A stretch of 64,000 bases of DNA, taken from positions 1-64,000 of the forward strand of contig JAIXMR010000037.1 of the NCBI GenBank assembly GCA_025677835.1, read 5' to 3'. The translations under genes were made by a program, and so were the position numbers. Of this stretch, positions 52,232-63,469 are shown piece by piece (the first letter of the stretch is position 1; each line of letters starts with the position of its first letter). The notes below the pieces were generated by a model that searched no databases, was not told the DNA's origin, and worked only from the letters and a program-made list of their open reading frames with translations. The DNA is from Sporodiniella umbellata. Its lineage: Eukaryota > Mucoromycota > Mucoromycetes > Mucorales > Rhizopodaceae.

Positions 52232-53972
52232 TTATCGAATTAAAAAGCCAGAGGAAGTAAACTTGTCTTCAGAAGATGCTTTTCTAGAGACAAAACACTA
52301 AAATTTGCAAGGGCAATGTCAGTTGCTACTTTTTTTTTTTTTTTTTTTTTTTTGGTAAAAACAAGCAAATAGCTTACCTTCGGTTGACTAAAAGTGTTTG
52401 ACATGTATCCAATACCCTATCACGGGGGGTTTCGTTTTAGTTTTATTTATCTTTTTTTTTTTTTTTTTTTTTACCATATCGTCAGTTGTATGACCAAACC
52501 AAAACTCCAAAATTTCTTCTTGTCTCATTAGTAAATCATAACTAATGAAAATAAAACTCACGTTTTTTATCTTCTCTGGTATGTACCTTCAATGTTATGA
52601 TACCTACAGATTTGCTGTCATAAATATCTAAAAACGGAGAATCTTTTTTTTTTTTAAAGAAAAAAAAAGAAAAATGGTTTGGTCAATACAGAATTCTCAT
52701 ACCAAGACCTCACCCAAGAAGTCTTTCTTTAGCGTTTCAGCAATGGCTGACTGAACATCTTCTTCATTCTTTAAACGCTCTGCACATTTGTATGTTAGCA
52801 TTGTTTTCATGATTTGTTCACCGGTTCCTGGAATACAAATCTCAGCTTAGTATTATTATATAAAAGACCTATGTCAATGTACCTGTTGTACTGCATGCTA
52901 TGCCTGGTGAGTCGTATGTCTCGTTTTGTGCCCAGCATCCACACCCGTATACTGCTGCCTTTGATTAAAACAAAAAAAAAAAAAAAAGGTTTTAATAGTT
53001 GAAATCTCTCTAAAAAAAAAAAAAAAAAAAAAGATGCATTGTATAGTCTATACCTCTCCAACTCTTCCTGGAAATTTTAAGGAGATACCTCCACTGCTAA
53101 CCCCTGATGCTATGTTTCCGTATTGATCTATACATATCGCACCAACTGTATCATGACCCAAGTCCACTTTTTTTTGTTGTTCTTGATAATCTATTACCCG
53201 GTTTATATGATCCACGTAGGTTGCAAATGAGTGTTCTAAATAAGAAAACTTTAGCTTTTCTAAAATAGAGTAAAAAGAATCGTTTTACGCTCTATTAAGG
53301 AATTCTCTTCTACTATAGTGTAGCCTCGAGATTTTGTCCATTCTTTTGCGCCTGGTCCTACCAGCAGCCTAATTATCAAAGCAAAGTTAGTTTACAGATT
53401 CAAAACACAACCCTAACTTACATAGGCGGAACCCTTCCCATAGATAGTAAACCGTTCATGCTTTCCTGTACCATATGTTTTGCAGTCATGATGGGATTTT
53501 TGACTCCACTTACTGCACCGACAGCCCCAAAAGTACCTGCTTTCCCTTCCATTAAACTTGCATCGCACTCAACTGTTCCTTTTAATGTTAAACTTGATCC
53601 ATATCCAGCATTAGTCAAAGGATCATCCTATGATATTGTTTGTTTTGTGTACACAAGCCAAAAAAGTTCTTTGGTTAATTCACTTGCTTTTTATTCTACA
53701 TTATTTATATAAAGATATCTCCTTTACCTCCAAAGCTTTGATGGCTCTAGCAACTGCATCAATACAAGTGCCTTTGTTACTTTGAAGTATCTCCATTCCA
53801 ATTTTGCAAGCACTAAACAATAAAAAAAAAAAAAAAAAAAAAAATGCCATAAAAACAACAAAGATTTGAATGTAACTCGTTTTTCTTTATTAAACATACT
53901 TTGCGCAAATTTTTTTATACTTTGATTCTTTAGATCTCGAAAGGATTCCTTGGTCGAATGACGTCCATTAGC

Positions 53973-54003
<31 letters not shown>

Positions 54004-54081
54004 TATTGCTTATATGTGTGTTCTATAAGTAACGCTATTACCTGCCCCAATGTGAACCGCAATAAATACTGGAGCTGTCAT
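52232..54081 (-). CDS. TASP1: Taspase-type threonine aspartase (asparaginase-2 family), possible frame break near the end
   Basis: Minus-strand exons 54081-54042, 53948-53900, 53812-53728, 53627-53422, 53368-53289, 53235-53054, 52958-52883 and 52827-52714, then shorter exons near 52632, 52,545-52,485, ~52,410 and the last ending at 52232. Conserved parts: FIAVHIGAG at the N-terminus, [51 protein letters not shown]. The GHDTVGAI motif (residue ~180) holds the threonine expected to become the N-terminal nucleophile after self-cleavage. [26 protein letters not shown] follows. Taspases cut proteins after aspartate; the animal enzyme cuts MLL and TFIIA, whereas fungal targets are unknown. Between the exon ending TLK (~52,586) and the conserved [11 protein letters not shown] (~52,520) I could not find a join that keeps frame, so a frameshift, a missed exon or a sequence error is possible. 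It is not a classic asparaginase because of the longer spacing. Confidence 0.8.
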
Positions 54082-54354
54082 AGATTCAGGTTTGAATGGA
54101 ACCAAAGTTAGAAGCGTCTTTTTTTTTTTTTTTTCTAGTCTTTTTTTGGTTTTTGATGTTGTGGCGGCTTTCGAATTGCCAACCTTTGGAACATAAAATA
54201 TGTGACTTTGGTTGATGAATCTAGCTTTGAGTCAGCGTATAAAAGGAAATACTTTTTTTTTTTTTTTTTTTTGAAAGAGTTTTGTTGTTTATTATTAAAG
54301 AGAAGCATATTTACAAACTACAAAAGATGTAGGAAGGGGAGGGGTGAAAGTATT
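54082..54354. other. Short spacer between the taspase and hexose transporter genes
   Basis: Upstream region of the taspase gene and 3' flank of the transporter. Contains two T tracts (54120-54134 and 54254-54272). Confidence 0.5.
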
Positions 54355-55939
54355 TTACTTTTTGTGGAAACTAGCCACAATTTCTTCGATAGCCCTACCT
54401 TTAGTTTCAGGCAAGAAAAAGAAGGTAAAGAGAAAGGCAATTGCACAGATAGCAGCAAATATCAAGAAAGACCAACCTTGAATGGCAGCAAAGATAACAG
54501 GGAATACCAAACCGATCAAGAAGTTCATGGCCCAGTTCATGGCGGTACAAGCCGAACCGACAGCCGAGGAGGCATAGATGGGTGTCAATTCCGATGTGAT
54601 CATCCAGGGAACAGGGCCGATACCGATAGCAAAACTGGCTACATAAAGGAAGACGGAGGCCACCAAGAGGTTATTGATTTGGAATTTGTAACCAATGACC
54701 AAAAGCAAAGAGAAAAGGAAGGTACCAAACTCAGCCGACAAAAGAAGCATACGACGACCAGATTTATCGACAAAGCACATGGCAACAATGGACATACCAA
54801 AGTTGACGACGGTAGTGTAGATGGCGTAATATTGAGCCTCTTGGGGGCTTACGGCAGATTCGAAAATAGTAGTAGAGTAGTACATGACAGCGTTCATTCC
54901 CGACAGCTGTTGATACATATGATGGAAAAGAACGATACCAAAGATCTTGCGGATTACAGGGTCCTTGATGATTTCAATCATGCCCATCGGGGGACGTCTT
55001 TCGTCATCGTCGTCAGCTTCGATATCCACCGGTGCTTTAACAGCACTATCGTTGGCCGCATCGTTATTGTCAAACCCTTCGTCTACAGGTGCCATCTTGG
55101 CCTTCTCATGCGAGTTTTCTTTCAGGATCCGGGTAGCCTTCTTCTTACCGAGCTGGCCGGCTACAATTTCAAAGAACTCTTCAGTGACATCTGCTTTTCC
55201 ACGAAGTTTTTGAAGAGCAATCAAAGCGTCTTCAATACGACCGATCGAGACAAGATAACGAGGGGATTCGACACAAGTAGCCATGGTAAAGATTTGGAAA
55301 ATAGCAGGGATAGCCACGATAGCATAGTTCAAACGCCAGAGAGGTACATTTGCAGTAGGTAGGCCGATGATAGAAGACAAAAGAATACCAGTCACCACAA
55401 AGAATTGGTTAAGAGAGCCCATCAGACCTCTTCCTCTACGCGTAGAGATCTCGCCCAGGTAGGTAGGAATAGCAAGGGAGCCCATACCACATGAGAAACC
55501 ACAGAACAAACGACCGATGATAAACATAGCTGTATGAGCAGAACATCCAATCAGGATAGCACCGATAATCCATCCAGCATTATTGACAATAATAGTCTTT
55601 TTACGGCCCAGCTTGGTCTGGATAGCACCGCCTACCAAACTACCCAGCAGACCACCAATACAGAAAGAAGAAACAGAAAACCCCCTATCGTGAAAAAAAA
55701 AAAAAAAAATGAGTGGACTATGGACAGTGAGGATCTCTATACCATAGAGTAGTATCCATTGGCAAACAATCAGGAAAAGCAGGGTTATTGAGATGTGCGC
55801 TGCCTGTTGAACAAGCATGCGTGACTGTACCAGGCACATTTGTCGATCCAATGGTCCAGCCGTTAGAGAAAGCGCCAATAGAAGCAATAATACCACAATA
55901 CACCATGTACTTTGGCATAAACAAGTCGCGTGAATCCAT
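54355..55939 (-). CDS. MFS hexose transporter
   Basis: Two minus-strand exons, 55939-55743 and 55684-54355; 1527 nt, 508 aa, with 12 predicted membrane segments by eye. Sugar-porter signatures are present: GRKKTIIVNNAGWIIGA, GRLFCGFSCGMGSLAIPTYL followed by GEIS, CVESPRYLVSIGR, QQLSGMNAVMYYSTTIF, DKSGRRMLLL, GPVPWMITSEL and PETKGR at the C-terminus. This is the SP family (glucose/hexose uptake, plasma membrane). The central cytoplasmic loop is long and acidic (VDIEADDDDERRPP), and the first extracellular loop is long with three cysteines. The intron is T-rich. A continuous frame without the splice also runs upstream of 55684, but it lacks the conserved first helix, so the spliced model is preferred. 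Confidence 0.95.
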
Positions 55940-56428
55940 TGTTAAATGACTCTTGTGTTGGCTGTTGTATATATTTAGATGGTTGGGTTAAAAAAAAAAG
56001 TCAAAGAACTAATCGAATTTCTTTTGTAAATGCTGATAGAAATTGAAAGAAAAAAAAAAAAAAATTGCAGGTGCTTTGGAATAACAAGAAAAAAGGTCTC
56101 TTTATTTATACTCGTTTTGATTCTAGTTAATTTTGGGGTTCCTCTATAAAAGAGAAAGTACCGACAGTCAAATCCGATGGGTCAAGTAATTAGATATCCG
56201 CCCTGGATAGAAAAATCATCACACTTCTATCTCTAGACCAATCAAAAAAAAGAAAATAAACGTACAGCAAATTATCTAACTAAAACTATTCGTGAATGGC
56301 CTTACTCAAGGCCAAGTCTGAGCTAGAATTCCTGATGAACCTCGTTTTGGAGGAGATGATATCATGTATTAAAATAGGTGAGAAGAAGTCCACTCATGTA
56401 GGTGAATCGATCTAAAATTAGTTTGTTT
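55940..56428. other. Intergenic region upstream of the hexose transporter
   Basis: Putative promoter region of the transporter (TATATTTA at 55968 region) and 3' flank of the next minus-strand gene. An A15 tract lies at 56051-56064. No gene seen. Confidence 0.5.
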
Positions 56429-59011
56429 TTATTTGCCTTTTGCTGACTTTTTTTTCTGCTGATTTGATATACCAGAGTTTTCAGTGATCGAAGAAAACAG
56501 TCTGTAGTATTCTGCAAACTAAAAACATTCAGTTTCTTTCATTTGTTTACTTTTGGGACAAACTGGAAGATAGGCCACTTTTCCCCTTTTTTTCCCTTAG
56601 GCATGACAACATCCAAGGTATGTGTAACGGTGGGAAAAACTGGGGAAAGGCCGTAGGAATAGGAAAATAAATTAAGTCCCACGTTATTTTTTGGTTTGGC
56701 AGGGACCTGCCCCGCTTTTTCCTTTCTGTTGTTTTTCCGGGGCCCCAAAGCGAAACAAAGTTTAGCGCGCCATCCTTTTATTTTCAGCAAAATACCACGA
56801 TATTCAAAACTGAAAAAAAAAAAACACACGTTATAAATTAAGCGGACTTACTTGCTCGTTCCTGAGAGGGTTCCGTATCCGATACACTACTTTAAACATC
56901 GTTCCTCTTTTTCAAGATGAGAAAACTCTTTTTAGATGCATAGCCAGGAAAAGGATATCCCAAAAAAAAAAAAAAAAAAAAAACGAGAATGTAAGTTTGA
57001 ATGAAGCCAACCTGATCAGCCTTTCTATTTGTTCGCTGATCTTGCGTGGAGTAATACCATCTTTTTTTTTTTTTGCTGTGCCAGGCATACGCTGATAAAG
57101 AAGCCCATAAAACAGAAAATAACCTTTTTTATTGTGCCTATCGTTCTCTTTGTACGTCTAGAAACAATTTACCGCTCAAGGGAGATCACTCGAAAGACGA
57201 GTGCTATCTTGTGTTACTTCTTTAGGACAATAGAGTAGAAAGCAAACATCATTAGATCATAATGACCTTTTCTCACTTTGAAATATACAGAAAATAGAGT
57301 CTCTCTTTGTGTGTGAAAATTTGGGCAGTAAGCAGGATGGCTGAGATTGATTGTACGATAAGTTTTTTTTTTTTTTTTTTTTTTTTGGGTTTCCATCTAT
57401 CCTCGGCTGTTAGATTTAGATAGCTTAGGTAGGAAAAGAAACGAAAGAAGCGGGTAGCTTTTTTTTTTTTTATTCAGCCAAATCACCCTACTTAACATGC
57501 TATCATTGGGAACTTTTTTTTTCTTTCAGATAACATTTCAAAATGATCTGACGATCAAGATAAGTAATGATAGACACTTTGTGTCCAAAGAAAAAGAAAA
57601 AAAAGACAGAGAAAAAACAAGTTTTTTTTTTTTTTATAATTGGAAAACATCTCTACTTTTTCCAACTATAACATAAAAGGAGTAAAATTCTGTTTCATAA
57701 CAAAACATAGTCACTGAACTCACAAAGAAAATCATTTGTTTTATGAATAAGGTACATGGCATTGCAAATTAAAAGAATGAATTAAAATCAGCGAAAACAG
57801 CGCATACCGACGTCTTTTGTTTTTGCCCGGGATTTGATCGATAGAAAAGAGCCTTCTTTATTTGATACAGGCCTTGTTTTATAAAAGTGATCTTTGCCTT
57901 GTTTAGCAGGCGGACTCTTTAACGACCTGACCTGTCTATCAGAAATAGGCGTAATAGAGCAAATGGTTAACTTGATGCTGTTTCTTTTTTTTTAAAAAAA
58001 AAAAAAAAAAAAATAACCGTAATGAGAGATGTTTAAAGGTGAAAAATGGTATCTAAATAAATAAATAAAAAAACTGCTCATAAGAAAAATGCTGCGCAAG
58101 TATAGAATGCAAAAGCCCCCTCGTACTTTTTATTTTCTATTTGAATGCAAGACATTTTGGTCTAGAACAGCTTCCAACATATAATTCTGTTATTATAAAA
58201 CAACTCTGTTGCTTGATATATCTCTTTCTTTTTTGAGACGTACTTGGTTTATAGAATCCCTTTTTTTTTTTTTTTTTTTTTGGAGGGGAAGGATATGCCT
58301 AAGATTGTATAGGGCTACCTGGTTACTCACATTTACAAAGTAACTGTCATTTCTTTTAGAGGCCCACAACTTGTTAAACAGCTTAAGACTAACACATACA
58401 CACACATATACAAAGAAGGGGAAGGTGCAATTTAGTGAGATACGCACCACCTCAAAGTTTGTCTTTTAATTGAAAAAGATCGAACTAGAATAACAACATC
58501 AACACTCATCAAAGCCGATATAATTGCTATGTACCGCAGTTTTCTATATTAGTAGATACGTGCGTTCTACAAGAAAAGAAGTTACTATGGCGATTTACTA
58601 TCGTTTGAGAAGAATCTTACCAACACATTGTCGCACGGTTTATTTTGGCTTTGATATTATACTTGATCGATCCAGGCTTTTTTTTTTTTTTTTTTTTTTT
58701 TTTTGGTGATTGCGATATTTGGTTTTGATGACTATGAAAAAGGGCACCACAAGAAAGGCAACGGTACCGTTTTTTCCGGTTTTCTTACCAATGGTTATCT
58801 TCTATAGAGCCTGTAAATGTTGGTACGACCTGTAAAGTAGGTGAGTGCAAATTTTATAATAAAGTATAAAGGATTACACACAGGGGAACAATGTGTTCTA
58901 TTACGGTAACAAGGACTACAAAACATAGAATGAAAACAAACTGTATACACGCTTTACGTAATAAAGGCTTGTGTTGACAGTGATAGTGTCCACACCCGAT
59001 GTGACTGTCAT
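56429..59011 (-). CDS. Probable alpha-arrestin, multi-exon (model tentative)
   Basis: Pieces on the minus strand splice into an arrestin-like protein. The best part reads DGITPRKISEQIERLIRSVS, ERAILNIVVPAKPKN, FSYSYGLSPVFPTVTHTLDV, KWPIFQFVPKFAEYYR and ends QQKKKSAKGK at 56429, with introns 56983ish-56,905, a GTATTT...GGCAG intron at ~56,790-56,705 and one at ~56,553-56,520, all in phase. The SP-x-F-x-VTHTL segment resembles the last strands of the arrestin C domain. Further upstream, GSIKYNIKAKI (~58,660) resembles the end of an arrestin N domain, and THVSTNIENCVRSFS and LKLFNKLWASKRND follow. A likely start is ATG at 59011 (MTVTSGVDTITV). Several 5' joins are unresolved. Fungal alpha-arrestins are ubiquitin-ligase adaptors that drive transporter endocytosis; the neighbour is a hexose transporter, but a link is speculation. 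Confidence 0.4.
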
Positions 59012-59277
59012 TTTTGATAAGACATGCTTTCATTCTATGTGCATGTTGAAAAGGTTTTTTTTTTGTAGAATAGGGTAATTATGAGTGTGTGGGAAAAATG
59101 ACAAGAGGAGGTTTTGATGTAAAAGACGAACGGATCAGTCCGCAACTAATTCAGAGCGAATCTAAACTCCTCACACTATGACGCTATACTCAATCCAAGT
59201 AGATATAAGCCAATAGGAAAATAATAATCAAACTCCTTCTATTTTAACGTAGATTCTTCAAAAAAAAAAAAAAAAAA

Positions 59278-59278
<1 letters not shown>

Positions 59279-59319
<41 letters not shown>
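59279..59319. repeat. (ACT)n microsatellite
   Basis: About 13-14 ACT triplets directly after an A18 tract. No coding context seen. Confidence 0.95.
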
Positions 59320-60757
59320 GGGTTAAGACTGGAAATATAAACTTTTTCTCTCGTGATTGTACAATGTCAACGCTTTCTTTGAAAAAGTCAGTGCATAGCA
59401 TCGTTTCTCAGGTTGTACAATACAAAAAAGCTGTATGTTTTTAAAAATCAGCGAAAAAAGCAAACAGATTTTCTGTAATTTTATTCGATTCTGTTTCTTA
59501 TCGTCCGATGTATCCCTCCTTTATTTAGAAGAATGTATAGCCAATTCCCCTCAACTTATAGTCTATAGAGCTTATTGAGAAAAAACAACGGGTTGTATTC
59601 CTATTTAGGTTTATTTTTCCTCGATAATAAACAATACTCCTTATAGGAACTGTTGATTCTAACAGACACATGAATCTTATTGGCAAAAATAATAAAGAAA
59701 ATATCCAAATAAAAAAAAATAAGGGAAACAACAAAATGGACTCCTAGCCAATATAGAGACAAAAAAAAAAAAAGTAATGCTGTGCCCCTGAGTACGATTG
59801 ATGGATTGAAAGTAATTGCATGTATTGTGGTAGTAGTAAAGAGGGTAAGACCAACGGTAGATCAAAATAGATACTTTTAGATAGAGACAAAAAAGTAAAG
59901 CTGTTAAGGCTATCTCATGCTCGCGTGTCTTTGATATGGTAAGTCAGGCCATTCGCCGTGCCAATTCAATGACCGACCTGTTGGTTATTTGTGTATCTCT
60001 CTATCCTCCTTTATTTTGTAAATATTCCGAGATTCAAAAAACAAATAAAATAAGGCCTGTCAGTTTACATGTCTGTGTTAGCGTCTAGATTGCACAAAAT
60101 AGCGCCAATGTTTTATCTCCTTTAAATCTAATTAAATTTACAAATGAATACTCTTTGACTCACGTGTCAGCATTGATGTTTTTGTTCTTTTCTTCTACGC
60201 GTCACGGATCCTGTAGGTAGCTTTCCCTGCGCCACTTTTTTGTCAGTAAGTTTTATTTATTGATGATTTTTTCTTTTGACTGCCAAACCGAGTAAGATTC
60301 GATCATTCTGGACAGCCATTATTAATTTTTTAATTTCTAATGTCGCCTGCTGCTGTTCTAAAAAGTATTTTCTAGAATAATTCTTTTATTTCTGGGTGGT
60401 GAATAAACCGGTATTTAGCAATAAGTCAAAACCCGCTTCTTGAGCAACGTTAGCCAGCCAAAGGTGTACAAGCGATGGATGGTTACGCGCATGAATTTTG
60501 CGTTTGTGTGCAAAAGTTGAAATCGATCAGGAAAAAGAATCATAATAACAATAACAATCCTAATTATCATCCAGCCGTAGAAAGCGGACGCCCTCCTCTC
60601 TTTTAGGTAATTTTTTGTTGATTAAGTCGCACAGAGCAATTCAGGAGTATTTTCTGCCCCTTGGTCTATTTTTAACACCGTAGATCGCCTTTGGGTATAT
60701 CTTGGTGGTCTACCCTTTACACGCACTTCATGGTGACGTATCTAGGGAGTCTTCTAC

Positions 60758-60760
<3 letters not shown>

Positions 60761-60797
<37 letters not shown>

Positions 60798-60956
60798 TAT
60801 ATGTACTCTCTTTGCTCTCTTTTATCTCTTCCCCCCCCTTTTTTTTTTCTTTCTACGTTTTGATGTATTGCCATCTGTATTTTCACACTTATTGGCACAC
60901 ACTTTAATTTGCTCGATTTTGTGTATATATAAAAGCTCTCTCTCTCTCTCTCTCTC
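60761..60956 (+). repeat. Pair of CT/TC microsatellites in the kinase leader region
   Basis: A (TC)n run at 60761-60789 and a (CT)n run at 60937-60956, both on the sense strand upstream of the kinase ATG. Pyrimidine-rich tracts are common near fungal transcription starts. Confidence 0.85.
60924..60935 (+). promoter_or_regulatory. TATA box of the kinase gene
   Basis: TATATATAAAAG lies ~140 bp before the ATG at 61076 and is immediately followed by a CT tract, a typical fungal core-promoter arrangement. Confidence 0.5.
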
Positions 60957-61075
60957 TTTATTTTTATTTTTTTCTTTCTTTCTCTCTTTCTTTGCTATTT
61001 CTCTTTCAGTCTTTACTTTCCTTCAACTGATTACCAAAAAAAAAAAAAAGTACAGACTAAACAAAACACTTCTTG

Positions 61076-62071
61076 ATGAAGCAAACGATGAGCCAACCTA
61101 AAACAGCATTACAGAAAGGATCGTGGATTGACAATCTTTGTATTATCGATACGCTAGGCAAAGGAGCGTACGGTGAGGTCTATCTGGCCGAAGCGGATCA
61201 TTCGCTTTATGCGGTCAAGTCATTGAACCACACAAAACAGCAACGCATGGAGATCGGGCTTCATGCTCGTCTTTCCGGCCACCCGAATATCATTGAACTG
61301 AAACGGGTAATACGCCATCAGATGGACTCGACCCATCTGGTGATGGAATACAGCTCAGAAGGTGATCTCTTTACTGCAATTACCCTACGCGATATCTACA
61401 GCGGAAACGACCGTCTGATCCAATCTGTCTTTTTACAGCTCTTGGACGCTGTCAGTTACTGTCACGAGAATGGCGTCTACCATCGGGACCTGAAACCTGA
61501 GAATATCCTTGTATTTGACCAAGGCGGGCGTGTCAAACTGGCAGACTTTGGACTGGCGAGTACGAGTAAAATCTCACATGATTACCGTTGCGGCAGCACC
61601 TTTTACTACTCTCCAGGTAAGGCATAGAAAAAAAAAAACAAACAAAAAGATGTGGTACTTATGATTTGAATAGAATGTCAAGGTGATCTCCGCAAGGGAA
61701 AAGGCTATGCTACAGCACCAAACGATGTGTGGGCGCTGGGTGTGATTCTGATCAATCTCTGTACGGGGCGTAATCCATGGAAAGATGCGTCGTTAAAAGA
61801 CGAAACGTTTTGCGCTTATCTGGGCAACCCTGACTTTTTATTCCAAACGTTACCGATCTCTAAAGAGCTCAACAAGATCATCAAGCGCATCTTCTGTATC
61901 GACCCCAGCCATCGTATCGCGCTCTCTGAACTCAGCATTCTGATCCGTCAATGCAAGACTTTCACACAACATACCGAGCCTAAAGAGGTCCTGCCTCCCT
62001 CTCCGCCCACCACTCCCTATGGCTCCCGCTCTCCCTCTCCTGCTCTCTGTCAACAGAGAATAGGCAAATAA
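61076..62071 (+). CDS. Serine/threonine protein kinase (RAN1/PAT1-KSP1-like)
   Basis: Two exons, 61076-61616 and 61674-62071; 939 nt, 312 aa. A complete kinase fold: glycine loop LGKGAYGEVY (27-36), lysine in YAVKSL (K48), HRDLKPENIL, DFGLAS, then YYSPECQGDLRKGKGYATAPNDVWALGV and NPWKDASLKDETFCAYL. The YxxPECQG signature, the W-x-LGVILINL segment and the short C-terminal lobe resemble the fungal Ran1/Pat1, Ksp1 and Sks1 group, which link nutrient state to growth or meiosis. The C-terminal ~30 residues are Ser/Pro-rich (SPPTTPYGSRSPSPAL), possible phosphorylation sites. Two in-frame ATGs lie close together (61076 and 61088); the first is chosen. The leader is CT-rich with a TATA box. Substrate unknown. 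Confidence 0.92.
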
Positions 62072-62257
62072 GAAAATCATTTTATGCCCTCATGACCCTA
62101 TGCCTCCCTTATGTCCCCTTATATCTCTATTATTATTATTTTCTAGGCCTCATAGTTTCATATGAAAATCGTACGACTCCGCTAATAAATAAAAAATATA
62201 TTTTATTGGATCGTTTTTTTTTTTTTTTTTCTTTTCTCTTTTGATTATTTATTTTCA

Positions 62258-63116
62258 ATGACCACTCATGGTATTATCATCCGGCATGGAGAAAGACTAG
62301 GTACAGCCATAAACAGAGCCATAGAAAAGAAAAAAAAAAAAAAAGAAAAGGGCTTACTTTTTCCAGAACAGACCATGTACAGAAATCATGGCAGCCAGAG
62401 CCTTCTATCGGTTTATGGGATCCACCATTAACACAGCAAGTAAATAAAGACAGAAAGAAGCCTGGAGGTGAGGTTTGATGAAAGAGTACTTGTAGGGATT
62501 TGAACAGGCGATCAGGACAGGGCAGCATTTGACAGAGTTGATGAACCAATACAGTATCGATCCAGGAAGAGTGGTGTTGTACACCTCCCCTTTCCGGCGT
62601 TGCGTCGAGACCTCGATGGGGATCGTTCAGGCCATGCCTGTGAAGCCAGTGTTGAGAGTAGAGATCGGCCTGGGCGAATGGATGTGTGAGCGCTTTTTTG
62701 ATGCGGTGTGTGAAGCCGACGAGCTGGTGTCACAGGCACACCAACGGTTAGCAAGAGAACAAGCCAATGCTTACGCCAGACACCAGACGCCACTCAAGGT
62801 GGATTACGCTTATCAGAGCTGCCGCCGTGGGTTTGATTTCCCAGAGAGCTATGTGGATATGGTCCGTCGTTTTGAAGAAACGCGGCTGGCCTGCCTTAAG
62901 GATCAGGCGAGGCTCGTTCTCTTTGTAACACATGCTGTGGGCGTGAATGCCTTGTTGGACGGCTTTAGGCATCACCTGACACGCCCCCTCCAGTCTAACT
63001 ATTGCAGTGTTTCTATCGTCTCCAGACAGAACAAACAGGGTAACGATGAATACGCTGACCCTCACAGCCCTTGGTCTGTAGACATGGCCATGTCCGATAC
63101 CCATTTACTTGTTTAA
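62258..63116 (+). CDS. Histidine phosphatase superfamily protein (phosphoglycerate-mutase-like)
   Basis: Three exons, 62258-62300, 62372-62439 and 62496-63116; 732 nt, 243 aa. The first exon holds the RHG motif (IIIRHGERL, catalytic His10). The second reads DHVQKSWQPEPSIGLWDPPL, and the third YTSPFRRCVETSMGI, GEWMCERFF and VLFVTHAVGVN (second catalytic histidine). The DHV...W...WDPPLT layout is that of the UBASH3/STS-like and yeast YOR-type branch-1 histidine phosphatases rather than glycolytic mutase. Exact substrate unknown. The intron donors are GTACAG and GTAAAT, and the acceptor after AGAACAG restores the motif where nearer acceptors do not. The gene follows the kinase on the same strand with ~190 bp between, probably independently transcribed. 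Confidence 0.9.
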
Positions 63117-63469
63117 ACCACCTGATGAATAAACCTTTTCTTTTCAATCGTAACCTAAAACATGAGAAAGCCCTCTTTTTTTCCACACCTTTTTTTTTTT
63201 TTTTTTTTTGTATTCCCCACTTTTTGTACACATCTTACATACACAAGAAATACTGATCCCTACTGGTTGATGTCTCTGTTCAAAGTCTTTTTTTTTTTTT
63301 TCACTCTCGAATTGAGGATATGTCCTTTGCCTGATAACTTGGTTGTTTTAGAACATTTGACTCTATGCATCATCGAATGCCTTCTATCATCCTTTGAAAA
63401 CAAATAGGAGGGGGAAACAATCAACCCATCAATAATTCAAACTACAAAATCTTTATAGCCATGTCTAAA
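63117..63469. other. Convergent 3' spacer
   Basis: Between the histidine phosphatase and the minus-strand synthase. T tracts at 63191-63209 and 63289-63301. The plus frames here are low-complexity. No gene seen. Confidence 0.5.

Larger units (their letters stand above)
59012..61075. other. Intergenic region upstream of the protein kinase
   Basis: About 2 kb with no supported gene. It holds an (ACT)n microsatellite (59279-59319), (TC)n at 60761-60789, (CT)n at 60937-60956 and several T tracts. Minus frames at 59525-59865 are not convincing. The pyrimidine-rich part next to the kinase is probably its promoter and leader. Confidence 0.5.

Noticed and set aside
54202..55362. 386-codon plus frame antisense to the hexose transporter
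   Set aside because: It mirrors the transporter's codons. The sense frame has all family motifs and this one has none.
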